This document shows, one piece after another, positions 35,922 to 43,592 of a stretch of DNA of 64,000 nucleotides. The stretch is taken from contig SVSP01000002.1 of NCBI GenBank assembly GCA_015064255.1, positions 1 through 64,000 on the forward strand, given 5' to 3'. The position numbers were made by a program, and so were the translations under genes. Positions within the stretch are counted from its first letter, which is position 1. Each line of letters opens with the position of its first letter. The stretch is from Oscillospiraceae bacterium (GTDB lineage: Bacteria > Bacillota > Clostridia > Oscillospirales > CAG-272). The notes beneath the pieces are model-generated. The model searched no databases. It was not told the DNA's origin and saw nothing but the letters and a program-made list of their open reading frames with translations.

Positions 35922-35950
35922 ATTATACGATAAACAAGGGGTATTGTCAA
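35922..35950 (-). promoter_or_regulatory. Consensus sigma-A promoter of the lipoprotein/glycyl radical operon
   Basis: Minus strand TTGACA (35945-35950), a 17-bp spacer and TATAAT (35922-35927), a perfect match to consensus 33 bp before the first gene. No other promoter is visible down to 18.1 kb, since all internal gaps are 15-61 bp, so it probably drives all ten genes over about 18 kb. Confidence 0.85.
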
Positions 35951-35952
35951 GA

Positions 35953-35985
35953 TTTTTGCACATTTTAATGCTCTTGCAGCAAAAA
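35953..35985. promoter_or_regulatory. Inverted repeat between two divergent promoters, possible operator
   Basis: TTTTTGC (35953-35959) and GCAAAAA (35979-35985) lie exactly between the -35 boxes of the leftward lipoprotein operon and the rightward cytidylate-kinase-like gene. A regulator bound here could affect both. It could also be chance in AT-rich DNA. Confidence 0.3.
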
Positions 35986-35989
35986 ATAT

Positions 35990-36018
35990 TTGACAAAACA
36001 GACAAATAATGCTATAAT
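35990..36018 (+). promoter_or_regulatory. Consensus promoter of the cytidylate-kinase-like gene
   Basis: TTGACA (35990-35995), a 17-bp spacer and TATAAT (36013-36018), a perfect consensus match about 65 bp before the ATG at 36084. Confidence 0.85.
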
Positions 36019-36083
36019 ATTTGTGTAGAATTTATTATGTATTCAGACACGTAAAATTCAGATATTCAGAAAGGAAGAATTCT

Positions 36084-36689
36084 ATGAAGTATAATATCCT
36101 TACCATCAGCCGCGAATTCGGAAGCGGTGGAAGAAGTATCGGCCGTGCGGTCGCTGAAAGACTTGGCATTCCTTTCTATGACCGCGAGCTTGTGAACAAG
36201 GTCGCGCACGAAACAGGCTTCGCTCAGGAATATATTGCCGAGGCAGGCGAATATGCACACGTAAAAAGCAAGTTTGCATTTCTCTTGTCCGTCGGTCACA
36301 GCGCGCATATGCACGGTCACACGGCGCCCGCTGAGTACATCTGGGCGACGCAGAGCAGAGTTATAAAATCACTTGCCGACCAAGGACCGTGCGTTATCGT
36401 TGGACGCTGTGCCGATTATATACTTAAAGATCGTGCAGATGCCTTCCACGCGTTTATACACGCGCCCAAAGATGCAAGAGCCGAAAGAATCGTCCGTCTT
36501 TACGGCGAAAATTCGGAAAAACCGATCAAACGTCTTGACGAAAAGGATTCGAAGCGAAAAATTCACTATAACCATTTTACCGGTCAGGTATGGGGAATGT
36601 CGCAAAACTATAACATCTCCCTTGACAGCGAGGCACTCGGTATCGACAAATGTGTGGATATTATCGTTAGTGCTATGAAGGGTGAATAA
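36084..36689 (+). CDS. Cytidylate-kinase-like P-loop protein (AAA26 family)
   Basis: The 201-residue protein opens with ITISREFGSGGRSIGRAVAERLGIPFYDREL, the phosphate-binding loop region of the Cytidylate_kin2/AAA_26 family, whose loop is GSGGRSIG and not the classic GxxxxGKT. VIVGRCADYIL and the basic lid RAERIVRLYG follow. It is shorter than true Cmk, and the family is common in Clostridia with unproven nucleotide or other kinase activity. The start at 36084 has AAGGA 8 nt upstream. The frame opens at 36021 but the first 21 codons overlap the promoter leader. It is monocistronic. Confidence 0.82.
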   Translation: MKYNILTISREFGSGGRSIGRAVAERLGIPFYDRELVNKVAHETGFAQEYIAEAGEYAHVKSKFAFLLSVGHSAHMHGHTAPAEYIWATQSRVIKSLADQGPCVIVGRCADYILKDRADAFHAFIHAPKDARAERIVRLYGENSEKPIKRLDEKDSKRKIHYNHFTGQVWGMSQNYNISLDSEALGIDKCVDIIVSAMKGE

Positions 36690-36703
36690 TACCGAGCTTC
36701 AAA

Positions 36704-36749
36704 TAAAAAAACTGCTTTACCGCAAATTTTGCGGTAAAGCAGTTTTTTT
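36704..36749. terminator. Terminator between the kinase-like gene and mscL
   Basis: A perfect stem of about 20 bp (aaaaaactgctttaccgcaaa with its complement), with almost no loop beyond tttt, and a T7 tail. It works for the rightward kinase gene and, in reverse, for the converging mscL gene. Confidence 0.9.
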
Positions 36750-36774
36750 GTGAGTTGTTTGTAAGTTGGATATC

Positions 36775-37422
36775 TTACTTGTTCATATTGTCGCGAATCT
36801 CGCGAAGAAGTGCGGACTGCTCTTTTACGTTAGCATAGAACTCGTCAAGAGCTGCCTTTTCAGCTGCTGCCTTTTCAGCCGCCGCTGCCGCTGCTGCCGC
36901 TGCTGCTTCTGCATCTGCTGCCTTCTTTGCGGCTTCTGCAGCTTCTTTTTCGGCAATTTCACTTGCTTTGAGCTTTCTTTCGGTATTCTTGATTATTCTT
37001 ACAGCAACAAAAATACTGAATGCTATAATAAGAAAATCAACAATCGTCTGAATCCAAAGTCCGTACTGGATAGTGATCGCTTCTTCAAGAATAACTTCTG
37101 CACCGTCCTGTATCTCGGTAACGGCTTCTTTAAGAACGTATTCCCATTCTTCGATGCTCTGTCCGCTTGTGAAGTAGGTTACAAAAGGTGTGATAATGTA
37201 CTTAACAAGGCCTGTTACTATCGCATTGAACGCGGTCGAAATAACGACAGCTACTGCGAGGTCGAGTACGTTACCCTTCATAATGAAGTTCTTGAAATCG
37301 GTGAAGAAGCTGACTTTCTCCTTTTTGATCTTTTCTTTGATCTGCTTTTTCTTTTCTTTCATTTCTTTTTCCTTTCCTTTTTTTATTTTTTCGTTTATTG
37401 CTTCCTGATCAAGTTTTCCCAT
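36775..37422 (-). CDS. mscL: Large-conductance mechanosensitive channel, extended form
   Basis: The channel core is clear: FKNFIMKGNVLDLAVAVVISTAFNAIVTGLVKYIITP (first membrane helix, about 43-80), then a periplasmic loop, then IQTIVDFLIIAFSIFVAVRII (second helix). MscL releases solutes on osmotic downshock. At 215 residues it is longer than the usual 120-150. There is a 37-residue Lys/Glu-rich N-terminal extension, an acidic periplasmic loop of about 40 residues, and a long Ala-rich C-terminal helix (residues 150-200) ending in a likely coiled coil. AGAGGT lies 9 nt before the ATG at 37422. Confidence 0.9.
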   Translation of the reverse strand: MGKLDQEAINEKIKKGKEKEMKEKKKQIKEKIKKEKVSFFTDFKNFIMKGNVLDLAVAVVISTAFNAIVTGLVKYIITPFVTYFTSGQSIEEWEYVLKEAVTEIQDGAEVILEEAITIQYGLWIQTIVDFLIIAFSIFVAVRIIKNTERKLKASEIAEKEAAEAAKKAADAEAAAAAAAAAAEKAAAEKAALDEFYANVKEQSALLREIRDNMNK

Positions 37423-37459
37423 TGGTGATATACCTCTTTTAATTTTTTTATTATTACTA

Positions 37460-39145
37460 TTATTTGTCAGAACCGCTTATTTTACTTTCGATAAGCGAGT
37501 TTATTTTGTTTCTCAAGATGAGAATATAGATTCCGTCCTGCGGATAGTGCTTGCAGTCAAAAGGTTGCGGGAAAGTGCTTTCTATCGCGTCCATAACCGC
37601 TTCGCGTCCGCAAAGCTCCTCGCAAAGCTTCATAGCTCTGAGGTCGCAGATGGCTTCGTAGAAAGAACGGATACGTATAGATTCGTATGCGCTTCCGTCG
37701 GGCGCGGGATATACCGAATAAGCATCTCCTGCGGGAACTCTTCCTGCGTCTGTGTTTACAAATGGATTCATTCTTCCCTGCGAGCCCATCGAGAACCAGA
37801 AATTATATCCCCACTGCAAAAATCCTACGATAGAATACTTGTAGAACTGCGAACCGATTATTCTTGTTCTGCTGAGCGGCATCGCGATGAATCTGTTCGA
37901 AACGTCTGTATGCTGACCGCAGCAGTAATAAGTCCAAAGATTTGGAACCTTGGCAGCCAAGAAGTCTTCTATATGGTTTATTGCGGGAATAGGAGTCTGA
38001 ACGAGCCCCGATTGGTAGAAGGAGACGGACGAAAGTGCGTCGATCATCGTATAACCTTCGAGAAGGTCTGCGATTATCGACTTTGCCATAGCGTAAGAGC
38101 CTGTATGGCTTTCGTTCGGCTCGTCCGAAACGTGGAACAGACAGTTTTTGTCAAGGCCGCGCGACTTCATATGCTCAATGAACTTTCTTATAAACGCACG
38201 CAAAAATCCCGTGTATTCGTCGCTCGTTGCGTCTGTATCCCATCCGAAAAGACGGAGATAATTTCCGCCGCGCCACCCCATGATCTTGGGTGCGTGGTTT
38301 GCGCCCCACTGCGTGAAGAAGTGGGATATTTCAAAATATTTTAATCCGCATTTCTGAGCGAGGTCGATCCATCTGTCGAGCTTTGTAAAATCAAAGCCCC
38401 ACTGTTTCGATCCGTCGTAGACCTCTACGAGCTGTACTGTCGGACGCTCTTTTCCGACCGCCGTATCAAGCGGAGGGGTAAATACGGGCGTAAGTATTGC
38501 GTTCATACCGTTTTTGGCGGCACATTTCATATAATTTTCGATGATTTCCCAGTGCTTTTCGCTGAAAACCTCTACGCCGTAATATTCTGCAAGGCAGTCA
38601 CAGTGGAACCACTGAGTAACTATAAGCTCCTGCTCGGGAAGGTCCGCGGGAATGACCTTTACGTTAAATTCGGTAGATGCAAGCGTATCTCCCGTGCCTT
38701 CTGCTCCTGTTGTGAAGCTGAGCTTTATGGGGTATTCCCCGCCCTCAAAGCCTCTCGGAATCTCAACGTCTATCCAAATCGACTGGAGTGATGCATTCAT
38801 CGGATATATTTCAGATGCTTCGCTTATCGGTATCATAAGATCGGGATAAAGTCCGGGTGCTTTTCTCAGATAGTTCTCGTCAACACATGAAGAATACGTG
38901 GCAAATCTTACCGGCACGCTTTCTATTCGCGAAGCCTTGACGTATTCCTTTACGGGCGAATCTACGTGCAGATAAACGAGAACGTTGTCTGCTGACGGCG
39001 GATTTGGAGAGATCGTATATGCGAGCTGAAAGCAAAGCGTTTCTCCCGCGAGTGCGGAAAGGCTGTTTATTTCTCTTTTGGCATCTATGCTTTCGTCAAG
39101 AAAACATTTTTCAAGCGATGATATTGGCTTCAGAACAATTTCCAT
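37460..39145 (-). CDS. DUF4091 glycoside-hydrolase-like protein
   Basis: This 561-residue protein has the DUF4091 plan. An N-terminal beta-sandwich (about 1-175, with YPIKLSF and VKVIPADLPEQ) is followed by a TIM-barrel-like part with VTQWFHCDCLAEYY, GMNAILTPVFTPPLDT and LFHVSDEPNESH, whose Asp-Glu pair is the likely catalytic site. The C-terminal end includes GFLQWGYNFW and the RIRSFYEAICDLRAM helix, also family-typical. It has no signal peptide. DUF4091 proteins are putative glycosidases found in glycan-use loci. It lies 37 bp from mscL and 33 bp from serS, so its transcription unit is unclear. Confidence 0.78.
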   Translation of the reverse strand: MEIVLKPISSLEKCFLDESIDAKREINSLSALAGETLCFQLAYTISPNPPSADNVLVYLHVDSPVKEYVKASRIESVPVRFATYSSCVDENYLRKAPGLYPDLMIPISEASEIYPMNASLQSIWIDVEIPRGFEGGEYPIKLSFTTGAEGTGDTLASTEFNVKVIPADLPEQELIVTQWFHCDCLAEYYGVEVFSEKHWEIIENYMKCAAKNGMNAILTPVFTPPLDTAVGKERPTVQLVEVYDGSKQWGFDFTKLDRWIDLAQKCGLKYFEISHFFTQWGANHAPKIMGWRGGNYLRLFGWDTDATSDEYTGFLRAFIRKFIEHMKSRGLDKNCLFHVSDEPNESHTGSYAMAKSIIADLLEGYTMIDALSSVSFYQSGLVQTPIPAINHIEDFLAAKVPNLWTYYCCGQHTDVSNRFIAMPLSRTRIIGSQFYKYSIVGFLQWGYNFWFSMGSQGRMNPFVNTDAGRVPAGDAYSVYPAPDGSAYESIRIRSFYEAICDLRAMKLCEELCGREAVMDAIESTFPQPFDCKHYPQDGIYILILRNKINSLIESKISGSDK

Positions 39146-39178
39146 AATTTTCCACCTTTCTCGAAAATCTGATGTTTT

Positions 39179-40456
39179 TTATTTTATGATCTCGCATCCG
39201 AGATATTTACGAAGAACTTCGGGAACTGTTACGCTTCCGTCTGCGTTCTGATTCTGTTCAACGAGTGCGGGGAGAATACGCGATGTTGCAAGTCCCGAGC
39301 CGTTGAGAGTGTGAACGAAGTCGATCTTTCCGTCTGCGCGGCGGTAGCGGATCATACCGCGGCGAGCCTGATAGTCGCGCGCATTGGATACCGAGCTTAC
39401 TTCCTTATAGCCGTTCATCGAAGGGATCTGGATTTCGATGTCGTATGTGCGTGCCATAGACGCGGAGCAATCTTCTGCGGCGAGTTTAACCGTTCTGAAG
39501 TGGAATCCGAGCCCTTTAACAAGGTTTTCCGCCTTTACTACGAGCTCTTCAAACGCTTCGTCGGAGCCTTCGGGAGTGGTGTACTGGAACATTTCAACCT
39601 TGTTGAACTGGTGTCCGCGGACCATTCCGCGTTCGTCCGAACGGTAAGAGCCTGCTTCTCTTCTGAAGCAAGGCGTGTAGCTTACGAGCTTCTTGGGAAG
39701 ATCTGCTTCTGTGAGGATCTCGTTTCTGTAAAGAGATGCGAGAGCTGCTTCTGCTGTGGGAAGCATATAGCGGCTGCGGTTGTCGGTCGGGTTTTCGATC
39801 TTATATACTTCGTCTGCAAACTTGGGGAACTGTCCTGCCGTTACGCCGCATTCATACTCAAGCATATGGGGCGGAAGGATAAGCTCGTAGCCGTCTGCAA
39901 GGTGTGTGTCGATGAAATAGTTGAGAAGAGCCCATTCAAGACGTGCGCCCATACCGCGGTAGATCCAGAATCCCGAGCCGGAAAGCTTTGTTCCGCGCTC
40001 ATAGTCGATAAGACCGAGGTCTGTGCAGAGGTCAACGTGGTTTTTGGGCTCGAAATCGAACTTGTGAGGCTCACCGAAGTAACGGAGAGGCTCGTTGTTT
40101 TCTTTTCCGCCGGGTGCAAGGTCGCGGTCGGGAAGGTTGGGCAGGCAAAGCATTACGTTGTTGAGGTCTGTTTCAACGGTTTTGATCTTTTCGTCGTTTG
40201 CTTTAGCGCGGTCGGAAAGCTCTTTCATCTGCGCGAAGATCTCTTTTGTGTCTTTTCCCTCTTTTTTGTACTGAGGAATGAGCTTTGACGTCTTGTTCTG
40301 CTCGGCTTTGAGCGCTTCTGTTTCTGTGATAAGTGCTCTGCGCTCTGCGTCGAGTTCGAGAATACGCGCGATGTCTTCCTTTGCGTCCTTTCCCTTTACG
40401 GCGAGTCTTTCGATAACTTCCTGCGGATTTTCCTTAATATATCTGATGTCTAACAT
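39179..40456 (-). CDS. serS: Seryl-tRNA synthetase
   Basis: A class II synthetase of 425 residues that charges tRNA-Ser. The N-terminal coiled-coil arm covers about 1-105 (ITETEALKAEQNKTSKLIPQ). Motif 1 is near GARLEWALLNYF. Motif 2 is CFRREAGSYRSDERGMVRGHQFNKVEMF, and motif 3 is NGSGLATSRILPALVEQNQ. EVSSVSNARDYQARRGMI completes the serine site. The length is normal. The gap to spo0J is 86 bp, with no T-box leader, so it is probably in the noc-soj-spo0J transcript or has a weak promoter of its own. Confidence 0.97.
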   Translation of the reverse strand: MLDIRYIKENPQEVIERLAVKGKDAKEDIARILELDAERRALITETEALKAEQNKTSKLIPQYKKEGKDTKEIFAQMKELSDRAKANDEKIKTVETDLNNVMLCLPNLPDRDLAPGGKENNEPLRYFGEPHKFDFEPKNHVDLCTDLGLIDYERGTKLSGSGFWIYRGMGARLEWALLNYFIDTHLADGYELILPPHMLEYECGVTAGQFPKFADEVYKIENPTDNRSRYMLPTAEAALASLYRNEILTEADLPKKLVSYTPCFRREAGSYRSDERGMVRGHQFNKVEMFQYTTPEGSDEAFEELVVKAENLVKGLGFHFRTVKLAAEDCSASMARTYDIEIQIPSMNGYKEVSSVSNARDYQARRGMIRYRRADGKIDFVHTLNGSGLATSRILPALVEQNQNADGSVTVPEVLRKYLGCEIIK

Positions 40457-40542
40457 TTTTGTTTACCTTTCTGCTTCCTTAATTTGCCATTAATGTATTT
40501 ATTTGTAAAATATTTTTCGTCATTTTGATGATTCGACCGTTA

Positions 40543-41424
40543 TTAATCGTCAAAAATCGACTTACCGCAGAGTGTGGTAAGGAGCGATTCGAGATCGCGA
40601 TCGTCCGAAAATTCGATCTCAAGCTTCTTCGAACGCTTGCCGCTGACGATCTTAACGCGTCTTCCGATAGTCTGTCTTACCTTCTTTTCAAGTATTGCGA
40701 CGTAATCGGGTTCGCTGTCGTTTTCTTCGGTAACTACGGGATTTTTTGTGGGTTGGGGCTTGTTTAAACGTCGTACAAGCTCCTCTGTTTCGCGCACGGA
40801 AAGCTCTTTTTCGGACACTTCAAGAGCTATCTGACCGATAATGTCCTTATCGTCAAGACCGAGCAGAGCGCGTGCGTGACCTGCGCTGAGCTTGCCCTCT
40901 GCGACAAGATTCGACACCGATTCGGGCAGATCGAGAAGTCGTAAGGAGTTTGTGACCGCTGTGCGGCTCTTCCCTACTCTCTGAGCTACGTTTTCTTGCG
41001 TTAAGCTGTAGGTTTCGATGAGCATTCTGTATGCGAGCGCTTCTTCAATTGCGTTGAGGTTTTCGCGCTGAATGTTCTCTATAAGTGATATTTCGGCGGT
41101 TTTGAGGTCGTCGGAGTCCATTATTATGGCAGGAACTTCTTCAAGACCTGCAAGCTTTGATGCTCTCCAACGGCGTTCGCCTGCGATTATTTCGTAAAAT
41201 CCGCCGAGAGATTTGCGTACTACGATAGGCTGAATGAGACCGTGCTCTGCTATCGATCGCGCGAGCTGCTCGAGTGCTTCCTGATCGAAGTTTTTTCTCG
41301 GCTGATCGGCTCTCGGGCGTATATCGGCAAGTCTTACGGTGTTGGGGGCGTTTGACGATTCGCTTTCGGCGTTATCGAAGAAAATCGAATCAAGACCTCT
41401 GCCGAGTCCTTTTGGTTTTGCCAT
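40543..41424 (-). CDS. parB: Chromosome-partitioning protein ParB/Spo0J
   Basis: The 293-residue protein is a CTP-dependent clamp that binds parS. It has IRPRADQPRKNFDQEALEQLARSIAEHGLIQPIVVR, then GERRWRASKLAG (the GERRxRA phosphate-binding motif), then a helix-turn-helix ENVAQRVGKSRTAVTNSLRLL. The C-terminal dimer domain is short (DRDLESLLTTL). It follows soj by 60 bp, and noc lies beyond it. Two parS sites occur just upstream of soj at 42.38-42.48 kb. Confidence 0.93.
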   Translation of the reverse strand: MAKPKGLGRGLDSIFFDNAESESSNAPNTVRLADIRPRADQPRKNFDQEALEQLARSIAEHGLIQPIVVRKSLGGFYEIIAGERRWRASKLAGLEEVPAIIMDSDDLKTAEISLIENIQRENLNAIEEALAYRMLIETYSLTQENVAQRVGKSRTAVTNSLRLLDLPESVSNLVAEGKLSAGHARALLGLDDKDIIGQIALEVSEKELSVRETEELVRRLNKPQPTKNPVVTEENDSEPDYVAILEKKVRQTIGRRVKIVSGKRSKKLEIEFSDDRDLESLLTTLCGKSIFDD

Positions 41425-41484
41425 TTTACCTTTTTCCTTTCGTTTTGGTTTGGTTTTTGCTCAATTTTCGGCTTTTATCGAGAA

Positions 41485-42255
41485 TTATATTCTTTTTACA
41501 AGCTCTGCGGCTATTTTTTCGTAAGAAATCGCGCCTTTTGAATGCTTGTCATAGTAAACGACCGGCTGTCCGTAGCTCGGAGCTTCGCTGAGTCGTACGT
41601 TTCTTGATACTGTCTCCTTGAAAAGCTGGTCCGGATAGTACTTTCTGATCTCTTCAAGAACCGATTTTGACAAGTTGAGTCGTTTGTCGTACATCGTAAT
41701 GAGTATTCCCGTTATGTCGAGGTTTTTATTATACAGCTTTTTAACCTGTCTGATGGTTACGGAAAGTTGCGTGAGACCTTCGAGTGCGTAAAATTCGCAT
41801 ACCATAGGCACTATGACACCGTCGGCGGCAACAAGCGCGTTGAGCGTGAGAAGTCCGAGAGAGGGCGGACAGTCGATTATTATGTAATCGAACTCGCTTC
41901 TGAGTCCGTCAATGGCGTTTCTGAGCTTATATACACGGTCTTCTTCATCGACAAGCTCGGGCTCTGCGCCTGCGAGAGCCATATTTGAAGGAATTACCCA
42001 AAGATTTTTAAATTCAGTCTGAATAATCGTTTCCGAGGCAGGACGAATGCCTGAAATAACCTCGTAAATGGTCTTGTCTGAGCTTTTTTTGCTTATTCCT
42101 ACTCCGCTTGTGGCGTTTCCTTGTGAATCAAGGTCGCAAAGCAGAACTTTTTTACCCTTTTTTCCAAGCCAAGCTGCGATGTTAACAGCCGACGTCGTTT
42201 TGCCGACTCCGCCTTTTTGGTTGGAAAAAGCTATAATTTTGCCAAGTTCACCCAT
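41485..42255 (-). CDS. soj: Chromosome-partitioning ATPase ParA/Soj
   Basis: This deviant Walker A ATPase of 256 residues has KGGVGKTTSAVN at about 11-22. DLDSQGNAT, DYIIIDCPPSLGLLTLNAL and IPMVCEFYALEGLTQL are the remaining ParA signatures. It works with Spo0J on origin segregation. The open frame extends to 42444, but the first 63 codons overlap parS DNA and lack a ribosome site, while the ATG at 42255 has AAGGAG 8 nt upstream. A leader of almost 200 bp with the parS sites lies between this start and noc. Confidence 0.94.
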   Translation of the reverse strand: MGELGKIIAFSNQKGGVGKTTSAVNIAAWLGKKGKKVLLCDLDSQGNATSGVGISKKSSDKTIYEVISGIRPASETIIQTEFKNLWVIPSNMALAGAEPELVDEEDRVYKLRNAIDGLRSEFDYIIIDCPPSLGLLTLNALVAADGVIVPMVCEFYALEGLTQLSVTIRQVKKLYNKNLDITGILITMYDKRLNLSKSVLEEIRKYYPDQLFKETVSRNVRLSEAPSYGQPVVYYDKHSKGAISYEKIAAELVKRI

Positions 42256-42381
42256 TATATTGACACTCCTTTCGCTGATGATTTCTGTAAATACAACTGT
42301 TTTTGTTATTATACCACCACAATCTCGCGTTGTCAATATCTTTTCGGACATCGGATAGCTATATTTAAGATTTTTTGCAGA

Positions 42382-42397
42382 TGTTTCACGTGAAACG
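42382..42397. promoter_or_regulatory. parS: parS site 1
   Basis: TGTTTCACGTGAAACG matches the Firmicute parS consensus TGTTTCACGTGAAACA at 15 of 16 bases. It lies between noc and soj. Noc sites differ by having ATTTCCCGGGAAAT-type cores, so this belongs to Spo0J. Confidence 0.9.
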
Positions 42398-42442
42398 TTG
42401 GCAAAAAGTTTCACGATACGACGAAGTGCTGCGCGATCTGAC

Positions 42443-42480
42443 ATAATCTTCTATGTTTCACGTGAAACATAGAAGATTAT
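42443..42480. promoter_or_regulatory. parS: parS site 2 inside a 38-bp perfect palindrome
   Basis: The centre 42454-42469 is a perfect parS, TGTTTCACGTGAAACA. The palindrome extends 11 bp further on each side (ATAATCTTCTA and its complement) with no mismatch. Its right end overlaps the noc stop codon. The extension could give the noc mRNA a stable 3' stem. Confidence 0.93.
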
Positions 42481-43376
42481 GCGCTTGTCGTTTTGCCGCT
42501 TGCTTTCGGAATTGTTATAACTATCTCTATTGAGCCTTCCTTTTCGTTTTTCACGCTCGTCGCCACAATTCCTGCATTTTTCATTGATTCAAGCGCTTTG
42601 TCTATCGTGTTACAGAAAATTCTTATGTCTTTAATGTAATATTTTGTTTTTCTGCTTGGTTCTTTCTTTTTGTCCGCGTTTTCTTCGGAATATATGCGCT
42701 CACAGTATATTTCGCTCTCGTGGACGTTCATCGATTGCTTTATTATTTCTTTGAGCGCGTTAAGCCGTTTTTCGCCGCTTTCTATTCGTAATACCGCGCG
42801 CGCGTGACGCTCGGTCAGACGGTTTTCGCAAATGAGCTCGCGTTCTTCGGGCGAAAGCTTTAAAAGGCGGAGCTTGTTTGCGATGTTGGATTGGCTGGTT
42901 GATAAACGCTCGGCGAGAGCTTCCTGTGAGACCTCGTATTTTTCTATAAGTTTTTTCAGCATAGCGGCGTATTCAAAAATATTCAGCTCTTCGCGCATAA
43001 TATTTTCGATAAGTGCCATTTCGCCCGATTCGTTTTCGGTCATATCAATAATTCGCGCGGCAATTTCTTTTTCACCGAGCATTTTCATTGCGCGAAGCCG
43101 TCTTTCGCCTGCGATAAGCTCAAAATAGATGTCTCCGTTTGCTTTTGTTATCATACGAACGCTTATGGGCTGAAGAAGTCCGTGCTTTTTTATGGAGTCG
43201 GCAAGCGCGGCGAGTGCAACGTCATCAAATTTTTTGCGAGGCTGCATAGGATTTGGAATTACGAGTGAAATATCGACATCATATATGTGATTTTTTTCAT
43301 AGAGCAGGGAAGAGTGCTTGTCCGATTCTTTTATCTGAGTTGTCTGCTTTTTTACAGGGGCTTTTTTATTAAACAT
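42477..43376 (-). CDS. noc: Nucleoid occlusion protein Noc (ParB family)
   Basis: The 299-residue protein is a second ParB-type DNA clamp. NPMQPRKKFDDVALAALADSIKKHGLLQPISVR is the N-terminal clamp region, GERRLRAMKMLGE the CTP-binding motif, and ALAERLSTSQSNIANKLRLLKLS the helix-turn-helix. The basic middle (ADKKKEPSRKTKYYIKDIRIFCNTIDKALE) is typical of Noc. Gene order noc-soj-spo0J supports the call. Noc keeps the division septum away from DNA in B. subtilis. The usual upstream genes rsmG and mnmG are absent, and a cardiolipin synthase gene is there instead. Confidence 0.88.
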   Translation of the reverse strand: MFNKKAPVKKQTTQIKESDKHSSLLYEKNHIYDVDISLVIPNPMQPRKKFDDVALAALADSIKKHGLLQPISVRMITKANGDIYFELIAGERRLRAMKMLGEKEIAARIIDMTENESGEMALIENIMREELNIFEYAAMLKKLIEKYEVSQEALAERLSTSQSNIANKLRLLKLSPEERELICENRLTERHARAVLRIESGEKRLNALKEIIKQSMNVHESEIYCERIYSEENADKKKEPSRKTKYYIKDIRIFCNTIDKALESMKNAGIVATSVKNEKEGSIEIVITIPKASGKTTSA

Positions 43377-43553
43377 TTCTTGTTTCCTTTCTTGATGATT
43401 ATTTTATTAAGAATGTGCTTTTACACACAGTAATTTTAGCAGAAGGAAAGTGCAAATATATACGAATACTGTCGATGGGAAATAAAAATCGGAAATATAT
43501 TTAAAAATGCTATAAACGCACGGAAACGTGTGAACAAAGCGGAGAAAGAAAAA

Positions 43554-43582
43554 TCCCTTTTCGATGAAACACCGAAAAGGGA
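43554..43582 (-). terminator. Terminator of cls
   Basis: A 10-bp stem (tcccttttcg / cgaaaaggga) with a 9-nt loop, followed by TTTTTC on the minus strand, 11 bp beyond the cls stop. The 200-bp gap to noc otherwise shows no gene. Confidence 0.8.
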
Positions 43583-43592
43583 AGTGTCTTGT

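Noticed and set aside
42382..42397. Noc-binding site
   Set aside because: CACGTG-centred TGTTTCACGTGAAACA is the Spo0J parS. Noc sites have a CCCGGG-type centre.
41485..42444. Longer Soj starting at 42444
   Set aside because: The extra 63 codons run through parS DNA and lack a ribosome site. The ATG at 42255 has AAGGAG and matches the family start.
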